Shown here: positions 18,696 through 28,272 of the stretch, piece by piece
Numbering within the stretch: the first letter of the stretch is position 1
Layout: each line of letters begins with the position of its first letter
Source: Marifrigoribacter sp047730175
Lineage (GTDB): Bacteria > Bacteroidota > Bacteroidia > Flavobacteriales > Flavobacteriaceae
NCBI RefSeq assembly: GCF_047730175.1
Contig: NZ_CP159833.1
Span: 1,302,001 to 1,366,000, forward strand
Direction: 5' to 3'
Length of the DNA: 64,000 nt
Position numbers and translations under genes: made by a program
Notes under the pieces: model-generated
The model's database searches: none
What the model was told of the DNA's origin: nothing
Seen by the model: the letters and a program-made list of their open reading frames with translations, nothing else

Positions 18696-18726
18696 TATTC
18701 TGACTAAGATATTATAAATTTATGGG

Positions 18727-19824
18727 ATGCTAAAAAATGCCACATATCGAAAAATTATTCATGTCGACATGGATGCTTTTTATGCTTCTGTAGAACAGTT
18801 AGACAATCCAGATTTGGTTGGCAAACCCGTTGCTGTTGGAGGTAGTTCAGTGAGAGGTGTGGTAAGTGCTGCAAGTTATGAGGCTAGAAAATTTGGGGTT
18901 CGAAGCGCTATGAGTGGAATGATGGCAAGAAGAAATTGTCCTGAACTTATTTTCGTAAAACCAAATTTTGAACGGTATAAAGAAGTTTCAAAAATTATTA
19001 GAAGTATTTTTTTAGAGTATACCGATTTAGTTGAACCATTGTCTCTAGATGAGGCTTATTTAGATGTTACGGTAAACAAAAAAGGAAATCCGAGTGCTTC
19101 CTTGATAGCACAGGAAATTCGTGAAAAAATAAAAGAAAAAACAGGGCTAAATGCTTCAGCAGGAATCTCAATTAATAAGTTTATTGCTAAAGTTGCGAGT
19201 GATATTAATAAGCCTAATGGACAAAAAACAGTAAACCCCGAAGAGGTTATTGAATTTTTAGAACGATTAGAAATCAAACAATTTTATGGTGTTGGGAAGG
19301 TAACGGTTAAAAAAATGTACCGTTTAGGAATTTTTACGGGGAAAGATTTAAAAGATAAAACGGAAGAATTTCTTTCTCAAAATTTTGGAAAAAGTGGACG
19401 ATTTTACTATCGTGTAGTGAGAGGGAATCATACCAGTGAAGTAAAACCCACACGAACGAGAAAATCCTTAGCTGCTGAGCGTACATTTAATGAAAATATT
19501 ACCTCCGAAATATTTATGATGGAACGTCTAGATGATATTGCTAAAGAGGTAGAAAAAAGATTAAACAAAAGTAAAGTCGCAGGAAAAACCATAACACTTA
19601 AAATTAAATACAGTGATTTTACGTTACAAACTAGAAGTAAAACATTGCCCTACTATATTTCAAATAAAGAGGTCATTTTAGAAACTGTTAAAGATTTGTT
19701 ATTTCAGGAAGGAATGAAAAACTCGGTACGGTTGTTGGGAATTTCTATTTCGAACCTCAATACCGATAAAGGAAAAGTTCCTAAAAAGAAAGTCGTCGCG
19801 GTTCAATTAAAATTTGATTTCTAA
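18727..19824 (+). CDS. dinB: DNA polymerase IV (Y-family)
   Basis: 365 residues, error-prone translesion polymerase. Metal-binding Asp14 in HVDMDAFYASVE and Asp108/Glu109 in SLDEAYLD are present, as is the aromatic steric gate after them. A helix-hairpin-helix segment (FYGVGKVT) and little-finger domain follow. The extreme C-terminus QLKFDF resembles a beta-clamp binding motif. Length is normal. No LexA box was recognised upstream. Confidence 0.97.
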   Translation: MLKNATYRKIIHVDMDAFYASVEQLDNPDLVGKPVAVGGSSVRGVVSAASYEARKFGVRSAMSGMMARRNCPELIFVKPNFERYKEVSKIIRSIFLEYTDLVEPLSLDEAYLDVTVNKKGNPSASLIAQEIREKIKEKTGLNASAGISINKFIAKVASDINKPNGQKTVNPEEVIEFLERLEIKQFYGVGKVTVKKMYRLGIFTGKDLKDKTEEFLSQNFGKSGRFYYRVVRGNHTSEVKPTRTRKSLAAERTFNENITSEIFMMERLDDIAKEVEKRLNKSKVAGKTITLKIKYSDFTLQTRSKTLPYYISNKEVILETVKDLLFQEGMKNSVRLLGISISNLNTDKGKVPKKKVVAVQLKFDF

Positions 19825-19890
19825 TTAAAAACAAAACATATATGTGAGATAATTACTTAATTTTTTTATTAACCCTAACACACACACAAT

Positions 19891-20664
19891 ATGAAAACTG
19901 TAAAAATTTTAAGTCTTGCTCTTTTATGTTCAATTGCTTTTATTTCATGTAAAAACGAAACTAAAATCGAACAAAACGAAATCGAATCTAACGATTTAGC
20001 TTTAGCTGAATTGAATACCCCAGAAATTTCCTCTTCCTATTTATACGTCACAGCCTCTACCGGATTAAGTTTGCGGGAATATGCCAATTTACAAAGTGAT
20101 AAAATTGGATTAATGCCTTATGGAACGAAAGTAAAAGTAATTACTATTGAAGGAACTCCAACGATGAATATTGGTGGAATTAAAGGAGGAATGGATGAAA
20201 TAGAATTTAATCATAAAAAAGGATTCGCTTTTAATGGTTATCTGTCTAAATTTTTCCCTCCTGAAAGAGATATTTCTGCGAAAGGATATGCAGATGAATT
20301 GCAAGAAGCTTACAAGTCTGTGATGTATTCAGAAAGTATTGGTGGTTCTGTGAGTGAACCAACGAATACTGAAACGCTGGTATTGCCTACAAATCAATGG
20401 CATGAGGCATATTATATTGCAAAGGAATTATTTTTTATTCCTTCAGAATTTAAGTATCCAAATCAACATGGGAAAGATCTTAAAGTAATTAAAGACAAAA
20501 AACCTAAAAATAATGTTTGGGTAAGCGAAATGCATATTTCAAGAAAGGACAATACACTTCAAAAAATAGAATATATCTATAAATCTAAAAAGTTTGAAAG
20601 TACCGTTACTATAATTAAAGATGGAGAAAAGATGAAAATCTCTAAAACGGGAAAAGTACTATAA
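19891..20664 (+). CDS. SH3-domain lipoprotein
   Basis: 257 residues. Lipoprotein signal with FISC (Cys20), then a bacterial SH3 domain at about 50-125 (YVTASTGLSLREYANLQSDK, then LMPYGTKVKVI, then KKGFAFNGYLSKFF). The C-terminal half (about 130-257) is an unrecognised domain with many charged strands. Bacterial SH3 domains often bind cell-wall peptides or mediate adhesion in the periplasm. A dispersed hairpin repeat follows its stop. Confidence 0.82.
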   Translation: MKTVKILSLALLCSIAFISCKNETKIEQNEIESNDLALAELNTPEISSSYLYVTASTGLSLREYANLQSDKIGLMPYGTKVKVITIEGTPTMNIGGIKGGMDEIEFNHKKGFAFNGYLSKFFPPERDISAKGYADELQEAYKSVMYSESIGGSVSEPTNTETLVLPTNQWHEAYYIAKELFFIPSEFKYPNQHGKDLKVIKDKKPKNNVWVSEMHISRKDNTLQKIEYIYKSKKFESTVTIIKDGEKMKISKTGKVL

Positions 20665-20666
20665 TC

Positions 20667-20752
20667 GTCTTTGCGAGCGAAGCGAAGCAATCTCATGAAG
20701 TTAGTAATTAACATTAAAGAGATTGCTTCAGTCGTTCCTCCTTCGCAAAGAC
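20667..20752. repeat. dispersed hairpin repeat, copy B
   Basis: An 86-nt imperfect inverted repeat 2 nt after a stop codon. The left arm begins GTCTTTGCGAGCGAAGCGAAG, the right arm ends CCTCCTTCGCAAAGAC. Inner arms GCAATCTC / GAGATTGC also pair. Core matches copy A (5204-5301); the arms differ but still pair with each other. It probably folds as RNA at the end of the SH3 lipoprotein message. Confidence 0.8.
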
Positions 20753-20809
20753 AATTTCGGCAGAGCTTTTCATTTTGTTTTTGTATTTTAGATGCTCAAA
20801 TAAAGTTCC

Positions 20810-21706
20810 ATGCCAGATTTTCCTAACATTATTCTTTTTGCTATCCCTTTTTTTGTGATTGCGATGTTGCTTGAGCTCTATGTAACAATCAAGAAAAATA
20901 TTGAAACATATACGACTAAAGATGCTTTTGCTTCTATAGCGATGGGTTTGGGGAATGTTTTTCTGGGGTTTTTAAGCAAAGCTATCGTATTTGCGGCCTT
21001 GTATTATGTGTATCAAAATTTTCGTTTTTTTGAAATTCCAGTAGCTTGGTGGAGTTTTATTTTGATCTTTTTCGCAGATGATTTCTCTTATTATTGGTTT
21101 CATAGAATATCACATAAAAGTAGATTGTTTTGGGCTTCTCATGTAGTACATCATTCTTCACAACGCTATAATTTAAGCACAGCATTACGTCAAACATGGT
21201 CTGGAGGTTTTTACACCTTTGTTTTTTGGTTATGGATGCCTTTGTTAGGTTTTCATCCTGAAATGATTTTATTACAAATGTCGATTAGCCTATTGTATCA
21301 ATTTTGGATCCATACAGAAACCATTCAAAAAATGCCAAAATGGTTTGAAGCTGTTATGAACACACCTTCACATCATAGAGTGCACCATGGCAGTAACCCT
21401 ATTTATATAGACCGAAATCACGCGGGCATATTAATAATTTGGGATAAAATGTTTGGGACTTTTCAGCCAGAATTAAAGGATGAAAAAGTGATTTACGGCT
21501 TAACTGAAAATATTAAAACCTATAATCCTATCATTATTGCTTTTCATGAATGGATTGCTTTGATTAAAGATTTTTTTACAGGAAGAATATCTTTAGTTAA
21601 TAGGTTTAAATACTTAATTAAACCACCTGGCTGGAAACATGACGGTACGGGTAAAGATTCAACTATGTTGCGAGAAGAATGGTTGAATGAACATTTTAAA
21701 AAATAA
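20810..21706 (+). CDS. sterol desaturase / fatty acid hydroxylase family membrane protein
   Basis: 298 residues, integral membrane di-iron enzyme family. Several hydrophobic helices (about 5-25, 45-68, 78-96, 135-165) surround the histidine boxes HxxxH (His98/102), HxxHH (His111/114/115) and a later HRVHHGSN. The family adds hydroxyls to, or desaturates, lipids; substrate may be a fatty acid, sterol-like lipid or carotenoid. Monocistronic as far as visible. Confidence 0.92.
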   Translation: MPDFPNIILFAIPFFVIAMLLELYVTIKKNIETYTTKDAFASIAMGLGNVFLGFLSKAIVFAALYYVYQNFRFFEIPVAWWSFILIFFADDFSYYWFHRISHKSRLFWASHVVHHSSQRYNLSTALRQTWSGGFYTFVFWLWMPLLGFHPEMILLQMSISLLYQFWIHTETIQKMPKWFEAVMNTPSHHRVHHGSNPIYIDRNHAGILIIWDKMFGTFQPELKDEKVIYGLTENIKTYNPIIIAFHEWIALIKDFFTGRISLVNRFKYLIKPPGWKHDGTGKDSTMLREEWLNEHFKK

Positions 21707-21796
21707 TACTAATGACCCTCTAATAGTTTCCAAAGAATCATTTTATAGTTTTTAGATTTAGAAGTTAGGACAACAAATTATGTTTACTATCCTTTT

Positions 21797-21846
21797 GTCA
21801 TTCTCAGCTGTCCCACTGAGCTAAGTCGAAGTGTGACTGGGAATCC
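21797..21846. repeat. dispersed palindromic repeat, second type
   Basis: A 50-nt GC-richer patch reading GTCATTCTCAGCTGTCCC at the start and GTGTGACTGGGAATCC at the end, different from copies A and B. Its ends (GTCATTCTCAG / CTGGGAAT) can partly pair. Strings of this kind are common between genes of flavobacteria (general knowledge). Confidence 0.55.
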
Positions 21847-21888
21847 ATTTAATTTTTCTATCTTTATAAAACTCCCCCTATTCGTTTT

Positions 21889-23268
21889 ATGAAACATAAA
21901 TACCCCCTATTAATTATTCTATTTTTAACCTGTTCTCAAATAGGTTCTGCCCAATTTGGACCTCAACAAATTATTGATACTGATATCCCATCCTCTTGGT
22001 CCATTTTTGTAGCAGACCTTGATGGAGATGGTTTTTTAGACTTAATAGCAACAGAACAAATTGAAAGTAAAATTATTTGGTATAAAAATTTAGACGGTTT
22101 AGGCAACTTTAGTTCCCAACAATTAATTACGACTAATCTAGAATATACTCGTTATGTTACTGTTGCAGATGTGGATGGAGATGGAGATATGGATATTTTA
22201 GCTACATCTGGTTCTAATAATTTAGTTGTTTGGGTTGAAAACTTAGATGGTTTGGGGAATTTTGGCACTCAACAAATTATTACATCTACATTAGATTCAC
22301 CTCAAATCGTTATTGCTGAGGATGTGGATGGAGATGGAGATAAAGATGTATTTATTGCATCGAGATTGGATAACAAAATTACTTGGTTTGAAAATTTAGA
22401 TGGTTTAGGCTCATTTGGGCCTCAGAATATTATAGATTCTAATGCTTTAACTGCGCTAACAGTTTTTTTTGCTGATATTGATGGTGATGGAATTAAAGAT
22501 GTTATTAGTGACAGCTCTATTAACAATCAACCTGTCTGGTACAAACATCTAGACGGTCTAGGAAATTTTGGAAGCCAACAAGAAATAACAAACGATACTT
22601 CTGGCTCTATTTATGTTATTGCAGATGATGTTGATAACGATGGAGATATGGATGTGTTAAATATTGAATTTGGTGGTGAAACCATTGCTTGGTATGAAAA
22701 TGATGGATTAGGAAATTTTGGTTCCAAACAAATAATATCAACTAATATTACTTCTAGAAATATTATTAGTGTAGATCTTGATAATGATGGTGATAAAGAT
22801 ATTTTATATAACCATCAAGAAATAGGGCTTGAAGGCTTTGTGGTTTGGAAAGCCAATGATGGACTCGGTACTTTTGGAACTACACAATTAATCTCCAATA
22901 ATTTAGAAGCTCCAAGGGGTCTTTTTGCAGCAGATATTGATAATGATGGTGATGAAGATGTATTTTATACTGATATTTCTGATAATAAATTAGCTTGGCA
23001 TGAAAATCTAACGATTCTTTCAGTAAATGATAATGAGTTGTTTAATATAACTATTCATCCAAGTCCCGTTAAAGAAATATTAATAATTGAAAATAAAAAA
23101 GGGATAAATATTAAATCTGTCACTGTTTATGATATTCTTGGAAAGCTGTTGCTTCAAGAAAATGAAAGTTTTAATAGCATTGATGTTTCACAACTCAATA
23201 GTGGATTGTTATTTGTAACAATTGAAACTGCACAAGGGAGTATCACTAAAAAGGTGGTGAAAGAGTAA
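21889..23268 (+). CDS. secreted FG-GAP/VCBS-repeat protein with T9SS type A sorting domain
   Basis: 459 residues. Sec signal peptide (about 1-21, ending GSAQ), then about seven repeats of the FG-GAP/VCBS type, each with a calcium-binding loop such as VADLDGDGF or VDGDGDMDIL and an aromatic FGPQQII / FGTQQII strand. Together these should form a beta-propeller. The last 80 residues (from about 380; VYDILGKLLL and the final KKVVKE) match the T9SS type A C-terminal domain, so export across the outer membrane and surface attachment or release are expected. Ligand unknown. Confidence 0.93.
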   Translation: MKHKYPLLIILFLTCSQIGSAQFGPQQIIDTDIPSSWSIFVADLDGDGFLDLIATEQIESKIIWYKNLDGLGNFSSQQLITTNLEYTRYVTVADVDGDGDMDILATSGSNNLVVWVENLDGLGNFGTQQIITSTLDSPQIVIAEDVDGDGDKDVFIASRLDNKITWFENLDGLGSFGPQNIIDSNALTALTVFFADIDGDGIKDVISDSSINNQPVWYKHLDGLGNFGSQQEITNDTSGSIYVIADDVDNDGDMDVLNIEFGGETIAWYENDGLGNFGSKQIISTNITSRNIISVDLDNDGDKDILYNHQEIGLEGFVVWKANDGLGTFGTTQLISNNLEAPRGLFAADIDNDGDEDVFYTDISDNKLAWHENLTILSVNDNELFNITIHPSPVKEILIIENKKGINIKSVTVYDILGKLLLQENESFNSIDVSQLNSGLLFVTIETAQGSITKKVVKE

Positions 23269-23273
23269 TTTAA

Positions 23274-24701
23274 TTACACCTGACTCACCCTCAATGTATT
23301 CACCATTCCTTTATCAACTATTGGCATAGCAGCTAGGTTTATTAAAAATTCTCCTTCTTTTACAAAACCACTGTCAAACGCTATTTTATTAACGTCTACA
23401 ACTGTTTCATCGGTACTTACATAACGATCATAAAAGAACGCCTGTACACCCCATAAAAGGTTTAAACGAGATAAGATTCGTTTATTAGAAGTAAACACTA
23501 AAATATGTGCTGCGGGTCTCCATGCTGAAATCTGAAAGGCTGTATATCCACTATTTGTTAAGGTACATATTGCTTTGGCTTCAATTTCATTAGCCATGTG
23601 TGCTGCATGATAACAAATTGATTTGGTTATGTAGCGGTTGGTTTTAATATGTGGAGGGTCGTGAGGGACTCTAATTAAAGGTGAATTTTCTACTGTTTTC
23701 AATATATTAGACATGGTTTGAATCACTTCAACAGGATATTTTCCAACAGAAGTTTCACCAGAAAGCATCACTGCATCAGCTCCATCCATCACCGAATTTG
23801 CCACATCATTCACTTCTGCTCTCGTTGGAGTAAGTGAATCTATCATTGTTTCCATCATTTGGGTAGCAATAATGGCTGGAATTCTAGCTTTTTTAGCAAC
23901 TAACACTAATTGTTTTTGAATAAGAGGAACTTCTTCTGCAGGAACTTCAACTCCTAGATCACCTCTTGCAACCATGATTCCATCACAATAGCCAACAATT
24001 TTATCTATGTTTTTAACCGCTTCTGGTTTTTCAATTTTTGCTATAATGGGGATTTTATAGTCACAATGTGCTTCAATTATCGCTTGTAATTCTTTTAAAT
24101 CTTCGGCATTCCGTACAAATGATAATGCGATCCAATCTACTTCTAGAGAAATAGCAAAAATGGCATCTTTTATATCTTTTGGAGTTAATGCAGGGAGTGA
24201 AATTTTAGTGTTAGGTAGATTTACCCCTTTATTTGAACGCAACATACCGCCCTGAATAACTTTAACCTGAACCTTATTTTCTTTATTAGTTTCAATTACT
24301 TCAAAAATAAGTTTTCCATCATCTAATAATATTCTTTCCCCTTGCTCTACATCTTTCGGAAAATTAGTATAATTCATGTATACTTTTTCCTTAGTACCTT
24401 CAAACTTATCGCCTGTATAAATATAAAGTAAGTCTCCTTTTTCTATGTTAACTTCTTCCTTCATAATACCAATTCTAAGCTTTGGACCTTGTAGATCGGC
24501 TAAAATTGCAGTAGAAGTGTTTAATTCAACCCCTAAGGCGCGAATTAACTTTACAGTTTTTTTTACATTCTCATATTCTGCATGAGAAAAATTAACTCTA
24601 AATACATCAACTCCTTCAATGATCATGTTTTTCAAGGTTTCTTTGTCTGAACTTGAAGGGCCTAGCGTGGCAACTATTTTTGTTCTTTTTCTATTTGGCA
24701 T
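23274..24701 (-). CDS. pyk: pyruvate kinase
   Basis: 475 residues, last step of glycolysis (phosphoenolpyruvate plus ADP to pyruvate plus ATP). Motifs: KIVATLGPSS, IIAKIEKPEAV with the catalytic Lys, and MVARGDLGVEVPAE, plus MLSGETSVGKYPVE. The C-terminal regulatory domain is present. Start ATG overlaps the stop of the preceding IPExxxVDY gene by one base (TAATG), so translation is coupled; it is the last gene of the acpP operon. Confidence 0.98.
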   Translation of the reverse strand: MPNRKRTKIVATLGPSSSDKETLKNMIIEGVDVFRVNFSHAEYENVKKTVKLIRALGVELNTSTAILADLQGPKLRIGIMKEEVNIEKGDLLYIYTGDKFEGTKEKVYMNYTNFPKDVEQGERILLDDGKLIFEVIETNKENKVQVKVIQGGMLRSNKGVNLPNTKISLPALTPKDIKDAIFAISLEVDWIALSFVRNAEDLKELQAIIEAHCDYKIPIIAKIEKPEAVKNIDKIVGYCDGIMVARGDLGVEVPAEEVPLIQKQLVLVAKKARIPAIIATQMMETMIDSLTPTRAEVNDVANSVMDGADAVMLSGETSVGKYPVEVIQTMSNILKTVENSPLIRVPHDPPHIKTNRYITKSICYHAAHMANEIEAKAICTLTNSGYTAFQISAWRPAAHILVFTSNKRILSRLNLLWGVQAFFYDRYVSTDETVVDVNKIAFDSGFVKEGEFLINLAAMPIVDKGMVNTLRVSQV

Positions 24702-25192
24702 TAGTCAAAAATTAAGTGAGATTTAGATTTAATTTGTTTATTGTCTATTATATAAGCTGAAATAACGTGCTCAATCTCATTAATTGAACTAATTAAATTT
24801 CTTAAAGGTACTTTTTCAAAATCTGAATATATTTTCAGAAAGTAATCTACATTTTTAAATTCTGGCAGTAAATATGTGGTTACTGTTTTTTCTGAAATAA
24901 CATTTGTGAATAATCCATTTTTTGGATTTGGCACAACTTCTTGGTATTTATATTTATTAGCAACAAGATTAAATTTAGTATAATTAAATTCATTTTCATA
25001 TTCAAAAATTGGATAAGAAACATCATGTCTAGCAATTGAAAAATCAAGATCATTATTTTTTCGCTTTAAACGTAATGAAAGAACTTTATTAATCATAAAA
25101 GCAATTTTAAATTCTTCTTCACTGCAATGAATTGCAATGAGAAAAAACTCATCACAGATATCCTCCTCTAATATTAATTTGTGAAGCGTCAT
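24701..25192 (-). CDS. IPExxxVDY family protein
   Basis: 163 residues, a small Bacteroidota-specific family named for a motif seen here as LPEFKNVDYFLKI (about residues 117-129). No signal peptide or membrane helix; probably cytoplasmic. Function unknown, but its place between rnc and pyk is typical for the family. Its stop overlaps the pyk start. Confidence 0.9.
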   Translation of the reverse strand: MTLHKLILEEDICDEFFLIAIHCSEEEFKIAFMINKVLSLRLKRKNNDLDFSIARHDVSYPIFEYENEFNYTKFNLVANKYKYQEVVPNPKNGLFTNVISEKTVTTYLLPEFKNVDYFLKIYSDFEKVPLRNLISSINEIEHVISAYIIDNKQIKSKSHLIFD

Positions 25193-25263
25193 TTCAGAAA
25201 AAAATTTTCTTTTTTCAAAAATACAATTTCCAAGAAGAACTTATAGTTGAAAAACTGTTAAGG

Positions 25264-26007
25264 TTAAGACATTTCGCTGTCTATTCTTTTTTGTAATTTA
25301 TAATACGCTCTTTTTGCAGCTGTTTCTTCTGCTTTTTTCTTTGAAGTAGCTCTAGCTTTAGCGATGGTTTCTTCTTCAAGTATTAAACGCACAGCAAAAT
25401 GTTTTAAAGTGTCATTGCCTGTGTCCTCATAGATATTAAATTTAAAAGGCTTCTTATTTTTTTGACACCATTCTATGAAAAGACTTTTATAACTAATTAT
25501 TTTACCCTCTAATTTCTGAATATCTACATAAGGTTTAATAACCCTATGATTTATAAATTTCTCACAATATTTAATTCCTCTATCTAAGTAAATTGCTCCA
25601 ACTAAAGCTTCAAAAACATTCCCATGAATGTTTTCCCCAAATTGATCATTAGGGATATTACTTCTTACTAATTGTAATAAATTTAAATCACGTCCTAATT
25701 CATTTAGATGCTCTCTACTAACAACTTTTGAACGCATTTTTGTAAGATAACCTTCATTACCACTAGGCACTTTTTTAAATAAATGAGAAGCAATAATAGT
25801 ACTTAATATCGCATCTCCTAAAAACTCCATCCGTTCATAATTTTTAGGATGTTTAGCATCTGTTTTTTCATTCATTGAACGATGTGTAAATGCTTCTTCG
25901 TATTTAGAAATATCTTTAGGCGAAAAATTAATAATTTTTTTTATGGAATAAAAAAAATCCCCGTTCTTTTCAGAACGAGGATTAAATATGTTTTTAAATG
26001 ATGCCAT
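25264..26007 (-). CDS. rnc: ribonuclease III
   Basis: 247 residues. The RNase III signature RMEFLGDA (residues 60-67 region) with catalytic Glu and Asp, a second acidic set at VFEALVGAIYLD, and a C-terminal double-stranded-RNA-binding domain (from about 168, ending KKAEETAAKRAYYKL). It processes rRNA precursors and structured RNAs. It follows fabF by 13 nt in the acpP-fabF-rnc order typical of Bacteroidota. Confidence 0.97.
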   Translation of the reverse strand: MASFKNIFNPRSEKNGDFFYSIKKIINFSPKDISKYEEAFTHRSMNEKTDAKHPKNYERMEFLGDAILSTIIASHLFKKVPSGNEGYLTKMRSKVVSREHLNELGRDLNLLQLVRSNIPNDQFGENIHGNVFEALVGAIYLDRGIKYCEKFINHRVIKPYVDIQKLEGKIISYKSLFIEWCQKNKKPFKFNIYEDTGNDTLKHFAVRLILEEETIAKARATSKKKAEETAAKRAYYKLQKRIDSEMS

Positions 26008-26020
26008 TTATAAGATATAC

Positions 26021-27268
26021 TTATATTTTTTTAAAAAGAACACATGCATTGTGTCCTCCAAAACCAAAAGTATTACTCATAGCAATATTAATTTCTCTTT
26101 TTTGAGGTTTGTTTAAAGTTAAATTTAACTCCGGGTTAATGCTTTCATCAACTGTAGTATGGTTAATCGTAGGAGGCACTATTCCATATTTCATAGATAG
26201 AATTGAAGAAATAGCTTCAATAGCTCCAGCAGCACCTAATAAATGACCCGTCATAGACTTGGTCGAATTGATGTTAATGTTTTTTGCATGTTCACCAAAT
26301 ACTTTAGTAATAGCAATTAACTCGGCAGTATCACCTAGTGGAGTTGAAGTACCATGCGTATTAATAGCGTCTACTTGATCTGGTGTAATTCCAGCGTCAC
26401 GTAAACAGTTTTGCATTACTCTTACTACACCAATTCCATCAGGATGAGGAGCTGTCATATGATATGCATCACTAGACATTCCGCCACCAATAACTTCTGC
26501 ATAAATTTTTGCGCCACGTTTTTTAGCATGTTCGTATTCTTCTAAGATAAGTGCTCCTGCACCTTCTCCAAGTACAAACCCATCACGTGTAGCATCGAAA
26601 GGGCGAGAGGCTGTTTCTGGGCTTTCATTTCTAGTTGAAAGCGCATGCATGGCATTGAAGCCACCCATACCAGCAATTGTAACTGCTGCTTCACTACCTC
26701 CTGTAACGATAATATCACAATGATCTAATCGAATATAGTTTAATGCATCTATCATTGCATTTGCTGATGATGCACAGGCCGAAACTGTGGTATAATTTGG
26801 ACCCATAAACCCATGTTTAATAGAAATATTACCTGGGGCAATATCTGCTATCATTTTAGGAATAAAAAAGGGGTTGAAACGTGGTGTTCCATCCCCTTCT
26901 GCAAAGTTTATCACTTCGTTTTGAAAAGTTTCTAATCCACCAATACCAGCACCCCAAATTACACCTACTCTAAATTTATCAACCTCCTCGAGATTAATTT
27001 TTGCATCTTCTATCGCTTCCTGCGATGATACAAGGGCATATTGGGCAAAACGGTCTAGTTTTCTAGCTTCTTTTCGGTCAAAATGATCTAATGCGTTGAA
27101 ATTTTTTAATTCACAAGCGAATTTTGTTTTAAACTTTTCAGTGTCAAAATATGTTATAGGGGCACAACCACTCTTACCTGCAATTAATTGATTCCAATAT
27201 TCTTCAATATTATTTCCAATAGGGGTAAGTGCGCCTAATCCTGTTACTACAACTCGCTTTAGTTCCAT
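26021..27268 (-). CDS. fabF: beta-ketoacyl-ACP synthase II
   Basis: 415 residues, condensing enzyme that elongates acyl-ACP with malonyl-ACP. Catalytic triad visible: Cys in TVSACASSANA, His in NTHGTSTPLGD and His in SMTGHLLGAAG. N-terminal VVVTGLGALTPIGN is typical of FabF. It lies 12 nt downstream of acpP and supplies the partner reaction for that carrier. Confidence 0.98.
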   Translation of the reverse strand: MELKRVVVTGLGALTPIGNNIEEYWNQLIAGKSGCAPITYFDTEKFKTKFACELKNFNALDHFDRKEARKLDRFAQYALVSSQEAIEDAKINLEEVDKFRVGVIWGAGIGGLETFQNEVINFAEGDGTPRFNPFFIPKMIADIAPGNISIKHGFMGPNYTTVSACASSANAMIDALNYIRLDHCDIIVTGGSEAAVTIAGMGGFNAMHALSTRNESPETASRPFDATRDGFVLGEGAGALILEEYEHAKKRGAKIYAEVIGGGMSSDAYHMTAPHPDGIGVVRVMQNCLRDAGITPDQVDAINTHGTSTPLGDTAELIAITKVFGEHAKNININSTKSMTGHLLGAAGAIEAISSILSMKYGIVPPTINHTTVDESINPELNLTLNKPQKREINIAMSNTFGFGGHNACVLFKKI

Positions 27269-27280
27269 TAAGAAGTTTTT

Positions 27281-27514
27281 TTATTTAGCTTCTTCAATAT
27301 ATGAAATTGCTTGACCTACAGTAGCTATATTCTCTGCTTGGTCATCTGGGATTTGAATATCGAATTCTTTTTCAAATTCCATAATAAGCTCTACAGTATC
27401 TAATGAGTCGGCTCCTAAGTCATTTGTGAAGCTAGCTTCGATAACAACTTCGTTTTCGTCTACACCTAATTTGTCTACGATAATAGCTTTTACTCTTGAT
27501 GCAATGTCTGACAT
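27281..27514 (-). CDS. acpP: acyl carrier protein
   Basis: 77 residues, acidic four-helix carrier. The phosphopantetheine attachment site is Ser37 in GADSLDTVELIM. First gene of the minus-strand operon acpP-fabF-rnc-IPExxxVDY-pyk. A TATTTTTG -7-like element sits at 27548-27555 on the minus strand, about 35 nt before the start. Divergent from purN. Confidence 0.98.
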   Translation of the reverse strand: MSDIASRVKAIIVDKLGVDENEVVIEASFTNDLGADSLDTVELIMEFEKEFDIQIPDDQAENIATVGQAISYIEEAK

Positions 27515-27640
27515 AATTCTTGTTTTTTAATTTTTAATTATAAATGGCAAAAATAAAATATTTTAACTTAATACACCATCTTTATAATAAAATGTGAGCC
27601 TAAATTAACTATTTTGGTCGAAGTAAAACCACTTTTGCCG

Positions 27641-27648
27641 TACTTTTG
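27641..27648 (+). promoter_or_regulatory. probable -7 element for purN
   Basis: TACTTTTG fits TAnnTTTG and lies about 45 nt before the purN ATG. The nearest upstream TTG (27614-27616) gives a spacer of 24, slightly long. Confidence 0.5.
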
Positions 27649-27693
27649 TGTTTTATTTATTAACGATACTTCTAAACAACCTAATAAACTCAA

Positions 27694-28272
27694 ATGATGA
27701 AGCGCCTTATTATTTTTGCTTCCGGTAGCGGTACCAATGCTCAGAATATTATTCAACACTTTAAATACCACAAGCTTGTTAAAGTTGTGCTAGTGCTCAC
27801 AAACAATAAGGATGCCAAAGTACTTGACAGGTGTAAAGTGCTGAAAACAAACTCATTAGTGTTCTCAAAAGATGAATTAATGTCAGCTAAATCTGTCAAT
27901 GAAGTCTTAAAACAAGAAAAGCCAGATTTAATCATTTTGGCAGGTTTCTTATTAAAATTTCCCGAATTTATTCTAAAAGAGTTCCCAAACAAGGTAATTA
28001 ACTTACATCCGGCACTTTTACCAAAATATGGTGGAAAAGGCATGTTTGGTCACCATGTTCATAAAGCAGTAATAGCTAATAATGAAAAAGAAACCGGGAT
28101 TACCTTTCACTATGTCAACGAAAATTATGATGAAGGAGCAATTATTTTTCAGAAGAGTGTATCATTAGAAGCAAATGAAACTCCAGATACAGTTGCTAAA
28201 AAGATACATGAATTGGAACATGCTTACTTTCCGAAGGTAATAGAAGATTTATTATTTCCAGCACATAAATAA
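27694..28272 (+). CDS. purN: phosphoribosylglycinamide formyltransferase
   Basis: 192 residues, transfers formyl from 10-formyl-THF to GAR in purine synthesis. The N-terminal phosphate loop ASGSGTNAQNI, the NLHPALLP segment with catalytic Asn-His, and ENYDEGAIIF with the catalytic Asp are all visible. The stop overlaps the next ATG by one base (TAATG), so it is coupled with RNase H. Confidence 0.96.
   Translation: MMKRLIIFASGSGTNAQNIIQHFKYHKLVKVVLVLTNNKDAKVLDRCKVLKTNSLVFSKDELMSAKSVNEVLKQEKPDLIILAGFLLKFPEFILKEFPNKVINLHPALLPKYGGKGMFGHHVHKAVIANNEKETGITFHYVNENYDEGAIIFQKSVSLEANETPDTVAKKIHELEHAYFPKVIEDLLFPAHK

Noticed and set aside
27568..27771. A minus-strand ORF over the purN start and the acpP-purN gap
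   Set aside because: Overlaps the purN coding start and promoter region; no family features.
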